64,000 bases of DNA from Calonectria ilicicola (Eukaryota; Ascomycota; Sordariomycetes; Hypocreales; Nectriaceae), in NCBI GenBank assembly GCA_020809705.1, contig CP085825.1, forward strand, positions 7,626,001 to 7,690,000, given 5' to 3'. Below, piece by piece: positions 46,756-56,968 of the stretch. A program made the translations under genes and the position numbers. How positions within the stretch are numbered: position 1 is the first letter of the stretch; every line of letters begins with the position of its first letter. Below the pieces are notes generated by a model. The model was given only the letters and a program-made list of their open reading frames with translations. It searched no databases and was not told the origin of the DNA.

Positions 46756-47457
46756 GGTGTCAGTGGATGAACGGTGATGTTTTAGTCGCCCAATTGTGTT
46801 TGGAGGCGTCTAGGATTCTAGAAATAGTAAAATGACTGTCGCTACGGCCGTACAAGTTCAGAATTGAGCGTGTTTCCTGCATCCCCCAGTCGTGCAGTGC
46901 ATCACTACGCCAAGCCCAAGCCCAGGCATTGGTAAGCAGCCGACAGTGTCGGAAGCCGGGTGGCCCCTCTCGATTTGCTGCGGGGGAGCGGTGAAAGCAG
47001 CCAATTACAGGCGGACTAATTTGTGCCGGGGCACCATCCATCGGCAACTCGGCTGAAGTTCTACTGAGAGATTCCTGCATTCAACGGGGATTCGACGCGG
47101 CCATGGGGCCATTTGGAATCTTCAACCTTCTAGTATTGTTACTGCTGGCCTCGTCTGATAATCTATTCCAGGGTGAGTTTCCTGCCATTCAATTGGGCGG
47201 TGTGCTGCATCGCCAGCCGAACACGCCCCTCCTTGTGTCTCACAGAGGGACGCGAGGCTACTACTCTCTTTTGCTTTGCCGCAGCTTGACTGATGCGACA
47301 GCCAGGCACAGAATCGGCGGCCCGACGACTGGGTGGCGCCCGAATTTTATACCTTGAATAAGCAACTAGGCAAGCCAAAGAGTGGAGAAGATCGCGCGCG
47401 CTGCACCACACAACGACACGGTGGCGGCGGCAAAGGGCCAGAGAGCCCAGAGGCAAC
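46756..47457. other. Divergent promoter of NTF2-like gene and Zn2Cys6 regulator
   Basis: About 0.7 kb between divergent start codons. It contains the CCG-N7-CGG dyad listed separately. No gene is seen. Confidence 0.45.
46940..46952. promoter_or_regulatory. CCG-N7-CGG perfect dyad
   Basis: CCGACAGTGTCGG is a perfect palindrome around a central G, about 185 bp upstream of the NTF2-like gene and 505 bp upstream of the regulator gene. It fits a zinc-cluster dimer site and possible autoregulation. Confidence 0.4.
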
Positions 47458-49698
47458 ATGCCGACCAAGAGGGTCCGCGATAGCGACCGCAAGCGCTGCG
47501 CCCAGGCATGTGAGAGCTGCAAACAGCGGAAGCAGCGCTGCGACGGCCAACGGCCATGTCGCCGCTGCGTGAGGCGCGGACTCGGCCGAGACTGCCAGTC
47601 GTCTGCAACCCGGTATCCGTTGCTGGCCTCATCTCTCCCCAGCCCGGACCCCGATCACTTCCGGAGGGAGACTCCGCCAGGCGGGCCGGACCCTGAGCGG
47701 ATGAGTCCCGGCGACCAAATACGCATAGACGTCGACGCCGACCACTCGACTCCTATCGCCGGCCAGCTCTCGTCCCATGCCGCTTCAGATACTCTGCTAG
47801 CCACCGAGGCTTCGCCGAGCGATCGACAATCTACTTCTTCCCATTTACTCGCTAGTGGCTTTCCAGCTAGAGTGCCTCAGATGTCCCGTTTAGTCAAGGA
47901 CACTAAGGGACAATACATGTTCATTGGAGACTCTGCCACCTTATCTTTTCTCCAAAATATCCGGCGTATTGTACGCAAAAGTCTAGGAACATGCCCGTTC
48001 GTCGACGATCCCCTGCGACACCTTATTGTTGAGTCATCGCCAGAAGCTCGACGAGGATGGATCATGACAAGTGCACAGAACCCTCCACCGAAGCCATCCC
48101 CGGAGGAGGTAGAGTACCTGCAACGCTGGTATATGCAATCAGCGAACTGTGTATTATTACTCTTTTGCCAAGATGAACTTGCTCGTGCAATCAAAAATTG
48201 GCAAGAGAATGGCAACGACAAAAATGACCCTGCCAGTCCAGTGTACTACCTGGTCCTTGCCATTGGGGCTCAAACTGGCCCCGAAGACAAGGATGAGCTT
48301 GCTGAGGCATTCTTCAATTATGCCCGCTATCTCACTGTAGAGTCGCTTATGGAAGACCCTGATATTCCAACAATCCAAACTTTCGCCTTGATCACCATGT
48401 ATCTTCTTGGTGCATCAAGGCGGAATTCCGCATTCATGTACCTGGGCATGGGCGTTAGGGCCGCATACGCTCTTGGCCTACATCGCAAGGACATATCTGC
48501 ACTATTTCCTCCTGCGGAATGTAGAGCGAGGGAGAGATTGTGGAAGGCGATTCGCATTCTCGATCTTTTCATGAGTGCCTCATTGGGGCGCCCACCCTCA
48601 ACGTCAGAAACGCGAGAAACGGCCAGCAAAGAAGACTACTCAGCATGCAATGACCTATCCATGATCTTTGAGTCTGTTTTATCACAAATTTATGCCAAAA
48701 GAATGATATCCACTGAAGTTATTGAACGAATTAGCCAGCACCATCGACGCTGGTCCGCTCAGTCGCACGAAGGTTTTGACATTGATGGCATCCAGCCGGG
48801 CGAGGTATTAAATTTGTCCGACGAGTCCAAACGACCCAATATGGGACTTTTAAACCTCAAACAAACCGCCTTTTGGACTATTATTCTACTTTCCTTTCCC
48901 TTTCTTCTGAAAGAAGTGTCTGCAAACGTGGACGCAAACCCCAACTCGGCCCACCCTGGCCAAGATGTACGAACTAGGTCTTCCTCAAACCAAGTCCTTG
49001 TCTACGCGTGTCTTGAGGCTGCAATACATGATGTTGAGATGCTGCAAACAATTTTCTCTACAGAACACGTTCCTAAAAGATTACCTTTTGTGATCAATTC
49101 TGCTTTCGTTTCGGGGCTTGTGCTCGGCGTCGCTACATTTGGCGATTTTGACGTGACATTTCCAATAGAGCGCAGCCTACGACTAGCCCTAAGCACTCTC
49201 TCCCGTTTCGCTGTCCACGATGCCGTGGCAAAGCGGCACCTTGTCATCTTGGAACATCTCCAAGGGGCATGCGATAAATACATCGAGATGAGGGCGCGCT
49301 GGAAGATGCAGCGCCAAACTCAGCTTGTTGGCGGGCTGTTTGGTAGCATCCACAGCATCGGAGTTCCTAATCAACCAAAAGATAATCAGAGTATTGCACA
49401 AAATGATCGCGATGCGACAAGCAGCTCACGAGACACACCTAATCCCTCAGCACCAGGATTACAGACACCAGCCTTGGACGTGGGCGCCATGGTTGGGCAA
49501 CACCAACAGGATGAGGAAATGGCAAATAACTTTTCTGATTTGATACCCGCCATCTCGCCGAGCTTTTTATGGTTTGACACATTTGGCGAAACCGTGCCGC
49601 TGTATCCTACTGTGGATGCTGGCATGGTAGATATGAACGCATCTGGGCCTGACGCCGATATGAGATCCTCTGTAAATTATAATGAATTTGTCATGTAG
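47458..49698 (+). CDS. Zn2Cys6 transcription factor of the catabolic cluster
   Basis: A single-exon gene of 746 residues. The zinc cluster is at the N-terminus: Cys18, 21, 28, 34, 37 and 46 (CESCKQRKQRCDGQRPCRRC). A fungal-specific regulatory domain covers about 215-560 and includes ALGLHRKDISALFPPAECRARERLWKAI. The last 150 residues are polar and rich in Gln, Ser and Asp and probably hold the activation region. It stands in the middle of the dioxygenase, CoA-transferase, hydrolase and NTF2-like genes, with CGG/CCG dyads in their promoters. A role as pathway-specific activator is the natural inference. Confidence 0.92.
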   Translation: MPTKRVRDSDRKRCAQACESCKQRKQRCDGQRPCRRCVRRGLGRDCQSSATRYPLLASSLPSPDPDHFRRETPPGGPDPERMSPGDQIRIDVDADHSTPIAGQLSSHAASDTLLATEASPSDRQSTSSHLLASGFPARVPQMSRLVKDTKGQYMFIGDSATLSFLQNIRRIVRKSLGTCPFVDDPLRHLIVESSPEARRGWIMTSAQNPPPKPSPEEVEYLQRWYMQSANCVLLLFCQDELARAIKNWQENGNDKNDPASPVYYLVLAIGAQTGPEDKDELAEAFFNYARYLTVESLMEDPDIPTIQTFALITMYLLGASRRNSAFMYLGMGVRAAYALGLHRKDISALFPPAECRARERLWKAIRILDLFMSASLGRPPSTSETRETASKEDYSACNDLSMIFESVLSQIYAKRMISTEVIERISQHHRRWSAQSHEGFDIDGIQPGEVLNLSDESKRPNMGLLNLKQTAFWTIILLSFPFLLKEVSANVDANPNSAHPGQDVRTRSSSNQVLVYACLEAAIHDVEMLQTIFSTEHVPKRLPFVINSAFVSGLVLGVATFGDFDVTFPIERSLRLALSTLSRFAVHDAVAKRHLVILEHLQGACDKYIEMRARWKMQRQTQLVGGLFGSIHSIGVPNQPKDNQSIAQNDRDATSSSRDTPNPSAPGLQTPALDVGAMVGQHQQDEEMANNFSDLIPAISPSFLWFDTFGETVPLYPTVDAGMVDMNASGPDADMRSSVNYNEFVM

Positions 49699-50136
49699 CG
49701 AAAATCATTTTTCTGAATAAAAAGGACTTTATAAAAAATCCCCGACGGTCTCCATTAATGATCGTTAGCCTGTGAATGGGACTATTGGCTGGTCTTATTT
49801 TGATGTAAATGGGTGGATGGATTTTGATTCTGTCACTCATGTCTCATTCCTCCACGCGCCACTCAGTAAGCTCTAAGACAGAATCTAATAGGATTTCTTC
49901 ACTACAGATTGGTACAGCGCCACCCTTGCAGTAATACTTTGATTAAAAATCGTAATGTTATTCCAAGACAGGGATAAAACTCTCCCATCTCTTGATTGGT
50001 TTTGCTCCTTCCCGATGCCATGTGAAGATAAAAGCCCTTGAGCTGCGACACGTAATTCTTTCACGCTTGCTTTCTTCATTCTTCAAACCCTACAGTGCAC
50101 TTTCATCTAATTTTTCTGCTGCTGCTGCGAAACATC
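49699..50136. other. Intergenic, nothing recognised
   Basis: Spacer of about 0.4 kb. In the frame of the following pseudogene the last 40 bp upstream of 50137 encode hydrophobic residues, perhaps the remains of its signal peptide. Confidence 0.4.
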
Positions 50137-50587
50137 ATGGTCATCTTGGCTGTTCGTGGAGGTGCGGGTTTAATGTGCTATGCTAGCTCGCCTGCTCACT
50201 ACAAGCACGTCACTTTCATCGTCTTCATCCATGTTGTACACGACCATCTCGTCTACAACAATATCAGCTCCGCTACCTCCGCCATCGATTTGTGCATCAT
50301 TCAATTGTGTGGACAGTTGCCCAACCAGGTTTATGTGCAACTCGTCCGAGGGACCTTTAATCTGCTCGATCGGTTCATGTATCTGTACACCAACCGCTTG
50401 TACAACGACAGATAATTGTGTCTCACCTTTCCCAGGCTCCAGTTGTTTCAATGGCTATTGCTATAAGGAGTGCACGAGCGATACCGATTGTGGGACGTCG
50501 TTCTACTGCATTCAAACGTGCCAGAGCACATCCGACTGCGACTAGGACTTTATTTGCCTTGATGGAGTTTGTGTTTTTAATGATTAA
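50137..50587 (+). pseudogene. Decayed paralogue of the secreted Cys-rich protein
   Basis: The first frame reads GGAGLMCYASSPA, matching GGGLVCYTSSPA of the gene at 34656. Around 50180-50192 the similarity moves to the next frame (Thr/Ser-rich linker, then CTPTACTTTDNC, CFNGYCYKECTSDTDCG). That needs a one-base insertion or two-base deletion and is too short for an intron. At 50543-50545 a TAG interrupts SDCD-DFICLDGVC; the paralogue continues here, and in this copy the frame stays open to 50587. The expected signal-peptide ATG is also missing. Three lesions make a working product unlikely. Confidence 0.7.
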
Positions 50588-50841
50588 GTTGGATTAAAGG
50601 AGGAAGACTAAAGTAATAGTGTTGATGATATGGAGCAACACTTTGTGTTCTTTTTAGAGAAAACTTTCGCCATTAGCATCAGGCTGGATATTATGGAACA
50701 CTTAAAACATAGAATCAATTAACTTTAGTCTTTAATAAATAGAGAGGTGAAAGATCTCGATTTTATTGACCCACTGCCATTAATGTTTGATTGACAGTAC
50801 GTAGTCCAAAACTACGATGCAATCAATTATGGAGACCGCTT

Positions 50842-51816
50842 CTAGTCATCACACTCAAAACCAAACCGTTCCATGAACTCGTCCCTCTGGCTGTCTGACA
50901 TCTGCATCGATGTACAAAATTCCACGATGACATCATCTTCAAGGCGTTCTCCGGAGAGGGCGTAATTGGAGAATTTCACGATAGCATCAAAAAGCATGTC
51001 CGAAATTCTGAATTCACTGGTCTCGCGTTGAGTAGTATCCTCTTCTACCATGATGCCTCGGCACATGCGACACTCGGTTACCGTCGCCTCTTGTGATACG
51101 GTTGAAAGGGTTTGTACGGTGGATGGTATGCTCTGAGATTGAGAAGAAGTATTCCTGAGATCTTCTATGGTCTTTTGAAGCTCAGAAATTTTGGTGTCCG
51201 CTCTTGACTGTCGACGCCAGTACATCACTGCCCTCATTGTAATATAGTCTATGAGCCAAGCATTCGTGTTGGCGATCTGCCGAACTTGTGCAACCCAATT
51301 TTGAACCTCATTCGGATCCCCAGCAATCTGAGAAAGCATCTTCAGTCGCGAGGAGAAGTCAGAATCCAATTCTGTCATTAGTTCAATTGTGTCGGGGTAC
51401 GTCGCGGGCAGAGCCTCGATCTTCTCCGCCCATGACGCTGAATGCATCTTACACCACCACCAAAGGCGGTTACGATTATCCTCATCAAGAAGTTCAATAT
51501 GGCTGTCCGAAATCCAGGCTTCTACCTCATTTTTGAGGTCTTCGTTCATGTATCGCAAGGGATGCGCAAGCTTAACGAAGAGATCACCAGCATCTTGCAT
51601 AGCATCCTCTCGGGTTATTGTAACAGGTATTGGGGTGTAATGGCTTGGGATCTCTTCTTCAACATCAATTTTAGAATTGTAAGCATCTGGGCCTTCCTCA
51701 ATGCTTTGAATATGGAGGATTTCGTCCTGGCTCAAGTCTTGGAGTTCCTCGTCCCAAACGTCAAGATCCAGGCGTCCAGTATGGCCGTTTCGGTCTTTAA
51801 TCTTTATACTCCGCAT
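50842..51816 (-). CDS. Hypothetical protein, 324 residues
   Basis: A single-exon open frame of 324 residues starting MRSIKIKDRNG. I do not recognise the family. It is acidic and mostly helical by composition, with a Trp-rich segment RNRLWWWCKMHSASW (about 120-134), a long central helix and a CRMCRG pair near 250. No signal peptide or membrane segment is seen. Length and composition support a real gene. Its place inside the catabolic set may be accidental. It could be a lineage-specific gene. Confidence 0.6.
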   Translation of the reverse strand: MRSIKIKDRNGHTGRLDLDVWDEELQDLSQDEILHIQSIEEGPDAYNSKIDVEEEIPSHYTPIPVTITREDAMQDAGDLFVKLAHPLRYMNEDLKNEVEAWISDSHIELLDEDNRNRLWWWCKMHSASWAEKIEALPATYPDTIELMTELDSDFSSRLKMLSQIAGDPNEVQNWVAQVRQIANTNAWLIDYITMRAVMYWRRQSRADTKISELQKTIEDLRNTSSQSQSIPSTVQTLSTVSQEATVTECRMCRGIMVEEDTTQRETSEFRISDMLFDAIVKFSNYALSGERLEDDVIVEFCTSMQMSDSQRDEFMERFGFECDD

Positions 51817-52438
51817 CTTGATCCAACTAAGCGCTTGATTGGAGAGATATGAGGTCGAAGATTCGAATTTTCGGAGGTAAGATGTCTCTCTGAGGTGGAA
51901 ATGATCGCCTAGAAGGTGCCAGAGTTAGTTAAAACGTCCTGACTAAGATGGCTCAGCTAGCTGCCTCATAACACAACAGACCGGAGTGACCGTGGAAGAT
52001 TTATTGACCTGTCATAAAGGCTTTGCCAGTTTGGGATTGCAGCTACTCGATAGCGTTGTTAGCTAGGCATTGAAAAATCCGGAATCAAACAGCGTACCGC
52101 AACGGCTGCAAGCAAAGAGGCTCGAGTCTTCGCTCACGAGGTGCTCAGCCCTCCGATGAGCATCTGGAATCTGAATTGCGCTTGGGCGAGTGCTTGGGGT
52201 GAAACCACTTGACAGATGTGGGAGATGGGTTTGTGAGAGGACAGTGCAAGAGTTTCGTCGAAACGCGAGAAGTTTCTGGAATTTTGTTTGTTTGCACCAT
52301 GATTCAGTGATGACTATGCCACAGAAATTTGGGCTGGTTTTTACAATGCATAAAACACCCGTTCAATTCATACACTAGCCACGTTACAGCCGTTTTCAGC
52401 TGGCCACTACTTCATTCCAACACTACCAAATCGTGACC
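51817..52438. other. Intergenic, nothing recognised
   Basis: About 0.6 kb between the hypothetical gene and the 3' end of the MFS gene. Confidence 0.4.
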
Positions 52439-54376
52439 CTAGTAGCCATACAGATTCACATGCTCCGACGTAGATGCTCGGATCCTTCTGTTTTCCCTGA
52501 TGAGGAGATATCGAATGGCCCATGCACATAGGATTGAGCAAAATGCAAAGCCTGCCGAAGCACCAAACCCGATGCCATAACGAGGAGAGTCGCTGCTGGG
52601 CCAAAGGTAGGCGCCATAAATGTAACCGATCTGCAAGTATGTTAGACGACAGAAATTATATCAACTGGATTCGACGTACCTGGCCTCCCACATTGGTCAT
52701 AGCAAGCACAACCTAAACGCGCACAATTAGTATCTACTATTCGACATCTTCGAGCCTTGCCACTTACAGCCTTCTTCTCTTTAGTTTGGGATAGTGTTGA
52801 CGAAGCCCAACCGATGATCACGGAGTTGACAGCGTACGCTCCGACAGGGAAGATGAAGCATGCAACATATCGCGCCGCGGTGTTGAGGGTCGACGCAGCC
52901 ATAACAAATCCGACAATCGCAATCGCCAGTCCAACAGTAATGTGCCAGGTGCGTTCATGGTACCGTCCAGAACTCCACCCGAAACAGATTCCCGCTGCGC
53001 CAGCGAAAATGAATGGTGGACATGTCATCACCAAGGTGATTGTCGTGTTGAAACCCAAGGTCTTGACCACACTGCTCACCCACCGTCGTCAGTAAATGAA
53101 AACTCTTCAATTCTCGTTTTTTTTATAGCTTACGTGGGGAAGAATGAATTGAATGAACATGCAGAAAGGTGAAAGTTCTGCATCAGACAGAAAAGCCATG
53201 TCCTCTTGTCACTGCATGCTTGCTTGAGTCCTAACCAAGCGGAGGCTGGCTGGTCCTCTGCATCGCCGATCTTGTCTTTCTCCATTCTAGAATGAGCAAG
53301 TTCCTTTTCGCGCTCGGTTAACCACCACGTGGTAAGCGGAGTGTTTGGAAGGAGAAAAAACCCAACGATGGAAACAAGACCGGTCGCAGCGCCTTCAACG
53401 ATGAAAAGCCTTGGTTTCATGTTAGAATCGTACATTCGTCGTAACTTTGGATCAACATACCATCTCCAGCCGGAAATTCCGTTCAAGCCATCCATTCCTG
53501 CAAAAATGCCCGCAGCGATGAGGCCAGAGAAACCCGTGGCCAAGATTTGGGCGCAGTACAGCAGTGCAATTCGAGCTGCAACCTCTGATAAATGTGTCAA
53601 TATTTGCTCCATGGTGAACTAATAGACTAGCATACCTTTTCGAGTGTAAAAAATAGACAGAATGTAGGTAGCCCCGGGATAGAACTGGGAAGGTCAGTGA
53701 CGCTGCTCTATACGCCTAAATGTCTAAAAAGAACGTACCGGTGCCTCAGTGATTCCCAAAAAGAACCTGCAAACCACAAGACCTGAATAGTTTTTTACAA
53801 GCGCGGTGCAGCCTGCATGGTAAGCTTTAGAATCATAAAGATCTCGAGAATACTTACCAGATACGACACCCCAGACCAACATCCACGCACTCATGTACAT
53901 TCCGGGTCTCACTTTTGTGATGAGCATGTTGCTTGGAACCTGCATCAAGACATATCCAACAAACAAGCTAGTCACATCATTAGTGATTTTTACCTCTTTC
54001 TCGACTGGGGGGGGGATTGTACATGGAAACGGTGGTATTGAATTCAGTTCCAGTCATGTTGAGATCCTCCTCCAAATTGTTCAATCGGGCCTGGGCAATG
54101 GCGTTTCGGTCGACGTAATTCAGGAAATACATCACACAAAGACAAGGCTGCCTTACAGTTAGTCTGGCATTTTGCGTCAAGCTTTGAGTGAATACTTACC
54201 ATAATCCACCAGTCGAGCTTCCTGACCAGACGAATCTCTTCTGGATCAGTCTTCTTCGCGGTACCAGTGTAATCTCGCTCCTCATTGTTGACGGGCTTCT
54301 CATCCTCAAGGATGCTATTAACATGGTTGACTTGGTATTCGTCCTTGGACGTGCGAGTCTTTTCAGCGCTCGCCAT
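52439..54376 (-). CDS. MFS permease, anion:cation symporter (Dal5/allantoate-permease-like) family
   Basis: Ten exons (54200-54376, 54023-54147, 53858-53967, 53739-53812, 53636-53684, 53461-53584, 53134-53409, 52768-53071, 52680-52712, 52439-52630) encode 487 residues. ACS-family signatures are clear: KLDWWIMPCLCVMYFLNYVDR at TM1, VGYVLMQVPSNMLITKVRP at TM2-3, RFFLGITEAPFYPG at TM4 and LPNTPLTTWWLTEREKELA in the central loop. Twelve hydrophobic segments are visible. The family imports organic anions such as allantoate, pantothenate, nicotinate and phthalate-like acids, so uptake of an aromatic or other acid for this cluster is plausible. All splice junctions keep frame. Exon 9 is only 33 bp; intron 2 holds a G9 run. 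Confidence 0.9.
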
Positions 54377-55316
54377 TTTAGGCTGTATGTGTCTGTTGAA
54401 GAAGAATAAAACGCTGGATACTGCCTCCAGGATGATTTTTACATTGCTCCTCTGCCTTATTTATATCTCTCCACTTCAGTGCCGAGCCAGTACCCGCAGT
54501 GAATCTGGGGTAGGTTTGTGCGGGGAAGTCGGGGGTGCTCACAAACGCCCAGATAGCACGACTAGGGCTCTCGGTGCCAGATTTGAAGGCCGAAGGGAAC
54601 GGTCGAGAGCCAAGACTTTGGGCTGGGGTGGCATTGGTCCAGACCAGAAGGCCATGTTTGTTGGGAGCAGGCCGTCTTACAGCCTAGTGACTAATGGAAA
54701 AGGGTTAGCGGCCTGGGGGGATCTGGCATCCTCTGCATTTATGCTTCAATTTAAGCCCCGAGATAAGCTTAATCCACCTTTCTTTCATTCGCTCCCCCTA
54801 CCGAACACAGTCCATTGACAGTGTCATAAATGAACATAACAATATTCATAAAGCGGCTTCGGTTTATGTATGGACAAGGTTCCCCATACAGGATTAGCCA
54901 AACATGTGACTAGTCCCGATAGTGAAGGAAGCGGGGTAGCGCTCCATTCGCAACAGGCCACATGACGCGGTGCTCTCCAATCAGTAGCAAAAGATTAAAA
55001 TGAGGCAGAGCATCCACTATTGCGCCTTCGTCTGTTGCAAGCAATCTCCTCTTGGTAGAGATGTCGGGCGAGATGCCGCCACACTGGGACTTCATTAAAG
55101 AATAATGCTAATGATCTAAGACTAAACCGATTGTTAATGTCTCTAACTTGTCGAAGCAAGTGATATTCATGGAAAAGAATCAGCCGGGATTAGTCCCAAA
55201 GACATCAATGAAGAAATATAAGACACCTCATGCACATCATTCTGCTTGTTCTTTGTAGAGCGTTTATTAATGATGATTAAAATTTTCCAAGCTAGTCAAC
55301 CATATTTAAAATATGT
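54377..55316. other. Promoter region of the MFS permease
   Basis: About 0.9 kb upstream of the permease, ending at the 3' end of the SDR gene. No gene is recognised. Confidence 0.45.
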
Positions 55317-56354
55317 TTAAAGCCATTGTTTGTTTCCAAAGTGAGAAATGAAAGAGCCGCCGTCCCCTGCTTCCACGCTCTTGCTATCGATGACTGCCAT
55401 AATGTGGCGCACCGAAGCTTCAGGAGTGATTGGTCCTGTAAAATGGGGCGCGTATTCGGCAAATTTTGCACTCATGTCTTGCAAGCCTGCAGCTTGCTCC
55501 TCCGTCGCTGTTTCAAAGTTAGCTTCAACTCAAGGCCTAAACAATTTCCAGTATGCTTACGATCATTGTTTTTTCCAGTGTCTACCAAACCAGGCGAAAT
55601 GCTAAGAAACAGTACTCCATCCTTGCTAAATTCGGCACTGAACTTGGCCACGGCAGCGTTCATCGCCGCTTTGCTAATGGAGTAAGGTGCCGCGATGGCG
55701 ACATTAAACTTAGCGATTAAATCAACATCCGCCATGCCTGTAGTTATCGAGATGACCTTTTTGATGTTGCTCTTGAGAATCAATGGGATGTAGAGGTTGA
55801 ACAAGTGGACATTCGCAACCACATTGACCTTGAAAGAGTTCATGAGATCTTCTTCTAACCCCTTTGGGTCCTTGCCCCTGTGCGGTTACGTCAGTAACAT
55901 GATTTAATATGGAATATTCTGTTAGACAGGAAGCCTTACAGCACGCTGGGTGGGTCGTATTCAGACCAAGTAGAAACAAGCGCCGCATTCGCAATAAGTA
56001 CGTCCAGGCTTCCTCCAGTGATTTGCGAAACCTCAGAAACGGATTTCTAGAAAGATTATTAGCAAATCTTCTTGGCTACTTTCCCTTTTTTGGGTTACAT
56101 ACCGCGATTGATGCATGATCAGTGATATCTGTCTCGATAATGTGGATATTTTTCCTGTCGTTCAATTCGGCGCTAACTTTTTTATCGGCTGCACCCTTGT
56201 CACGGACCAAGCCAATGACCACATTCTTGGAATCTTGGGATAATTGACGAAGGAACTCGAACTATAATGCAGGTGAGACTTTGTAGTCGTTAAAGTCGGA
56301 TTGGCTACATACGCCGAGACCTCGCGAAGCACCGGTGACAAGGTAGCTAGTCAT
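55317..56354 (-). CDS. Short-chain dehydrogenase, sniffer/C-factor-like
   Basis: Five exons (56313-56354, 56103-56261, 55940-56046, 55561-55877, 55317-55507) encode 271 residues. The nucleotide-binding motif TGASRGLG is at residues 7-14 and is followed by an intron; ANAA and the catalytic pair in YSISKAAMN are present. The C-terminal SPGLVDTGKNNDP and the substrate-loop sequence are typical of fungal sniffer-like SDRs. The enzyme would reduce or oxidise a carbonyl or alcohol with NADP(H). The first exon is only 42 bp. It is divergent from a Zn2Cys6 gene, with 614 bp between start codons, suggesting joint control. Confidence 0.88.
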
Positions 56355-56968
56355 TTCGAACGTGGTGTTCTGGGTGTTTTGGGCGTTGTTTGAGGTGGAT
56401 TGATATTTTAGTAGTTGGAAGAATGTTCACAAAGTGTTGTTGATTGTCTGATTGATGCCGTTAATAAAAGCCAGAGGGGAACCGTAAATTTATATCTTCA
56501 GCTCCTCGAAATATGGAAGCTATTTGCCCGATCATTGTGTCATCTTTGTAATCGGTTCGTCCGAACGCGCGGGTACGCATCTCAACTCCTCACTGTCAGC
56601 ATCTACGGCTGAAAACAGCTTAGCTCGCCAATGCAGGGTACTGTTACATCATCCTGTGTTCCCACAATAGGTGACTAATGACATCGCTAAGCACTCGTCC
56701 AGCGTATTATTGGTGGAATCCACAAAGTGGGCTCGCAAAAAGTTGCCCATGAATTGATTTTAGCGGCGTCTTGCGTAGATGATAAAGCAGCTTACCAGTG
56801 CCCTCATGCAGCCCAGCAATTATTCATGACTCCAGGCAACTTTTCCCCGTCTTATATGCCGGGTTTCCTTCCTTCCGCTTGCAAAACGTCACGATCGCAT
56901 CAAGCCACAGAACGGAATCCTTCCCAATCCCACCACACTTATCGTTAATCTCTCGCTCAGTTCAGCAC
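56355..56968. other. Divergent promoter of SDR and Zn2Cys6 regulator
   Basis: 614 bp between the two start codons. No clear regulator site or gene is seen. Confidence 0.4.
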
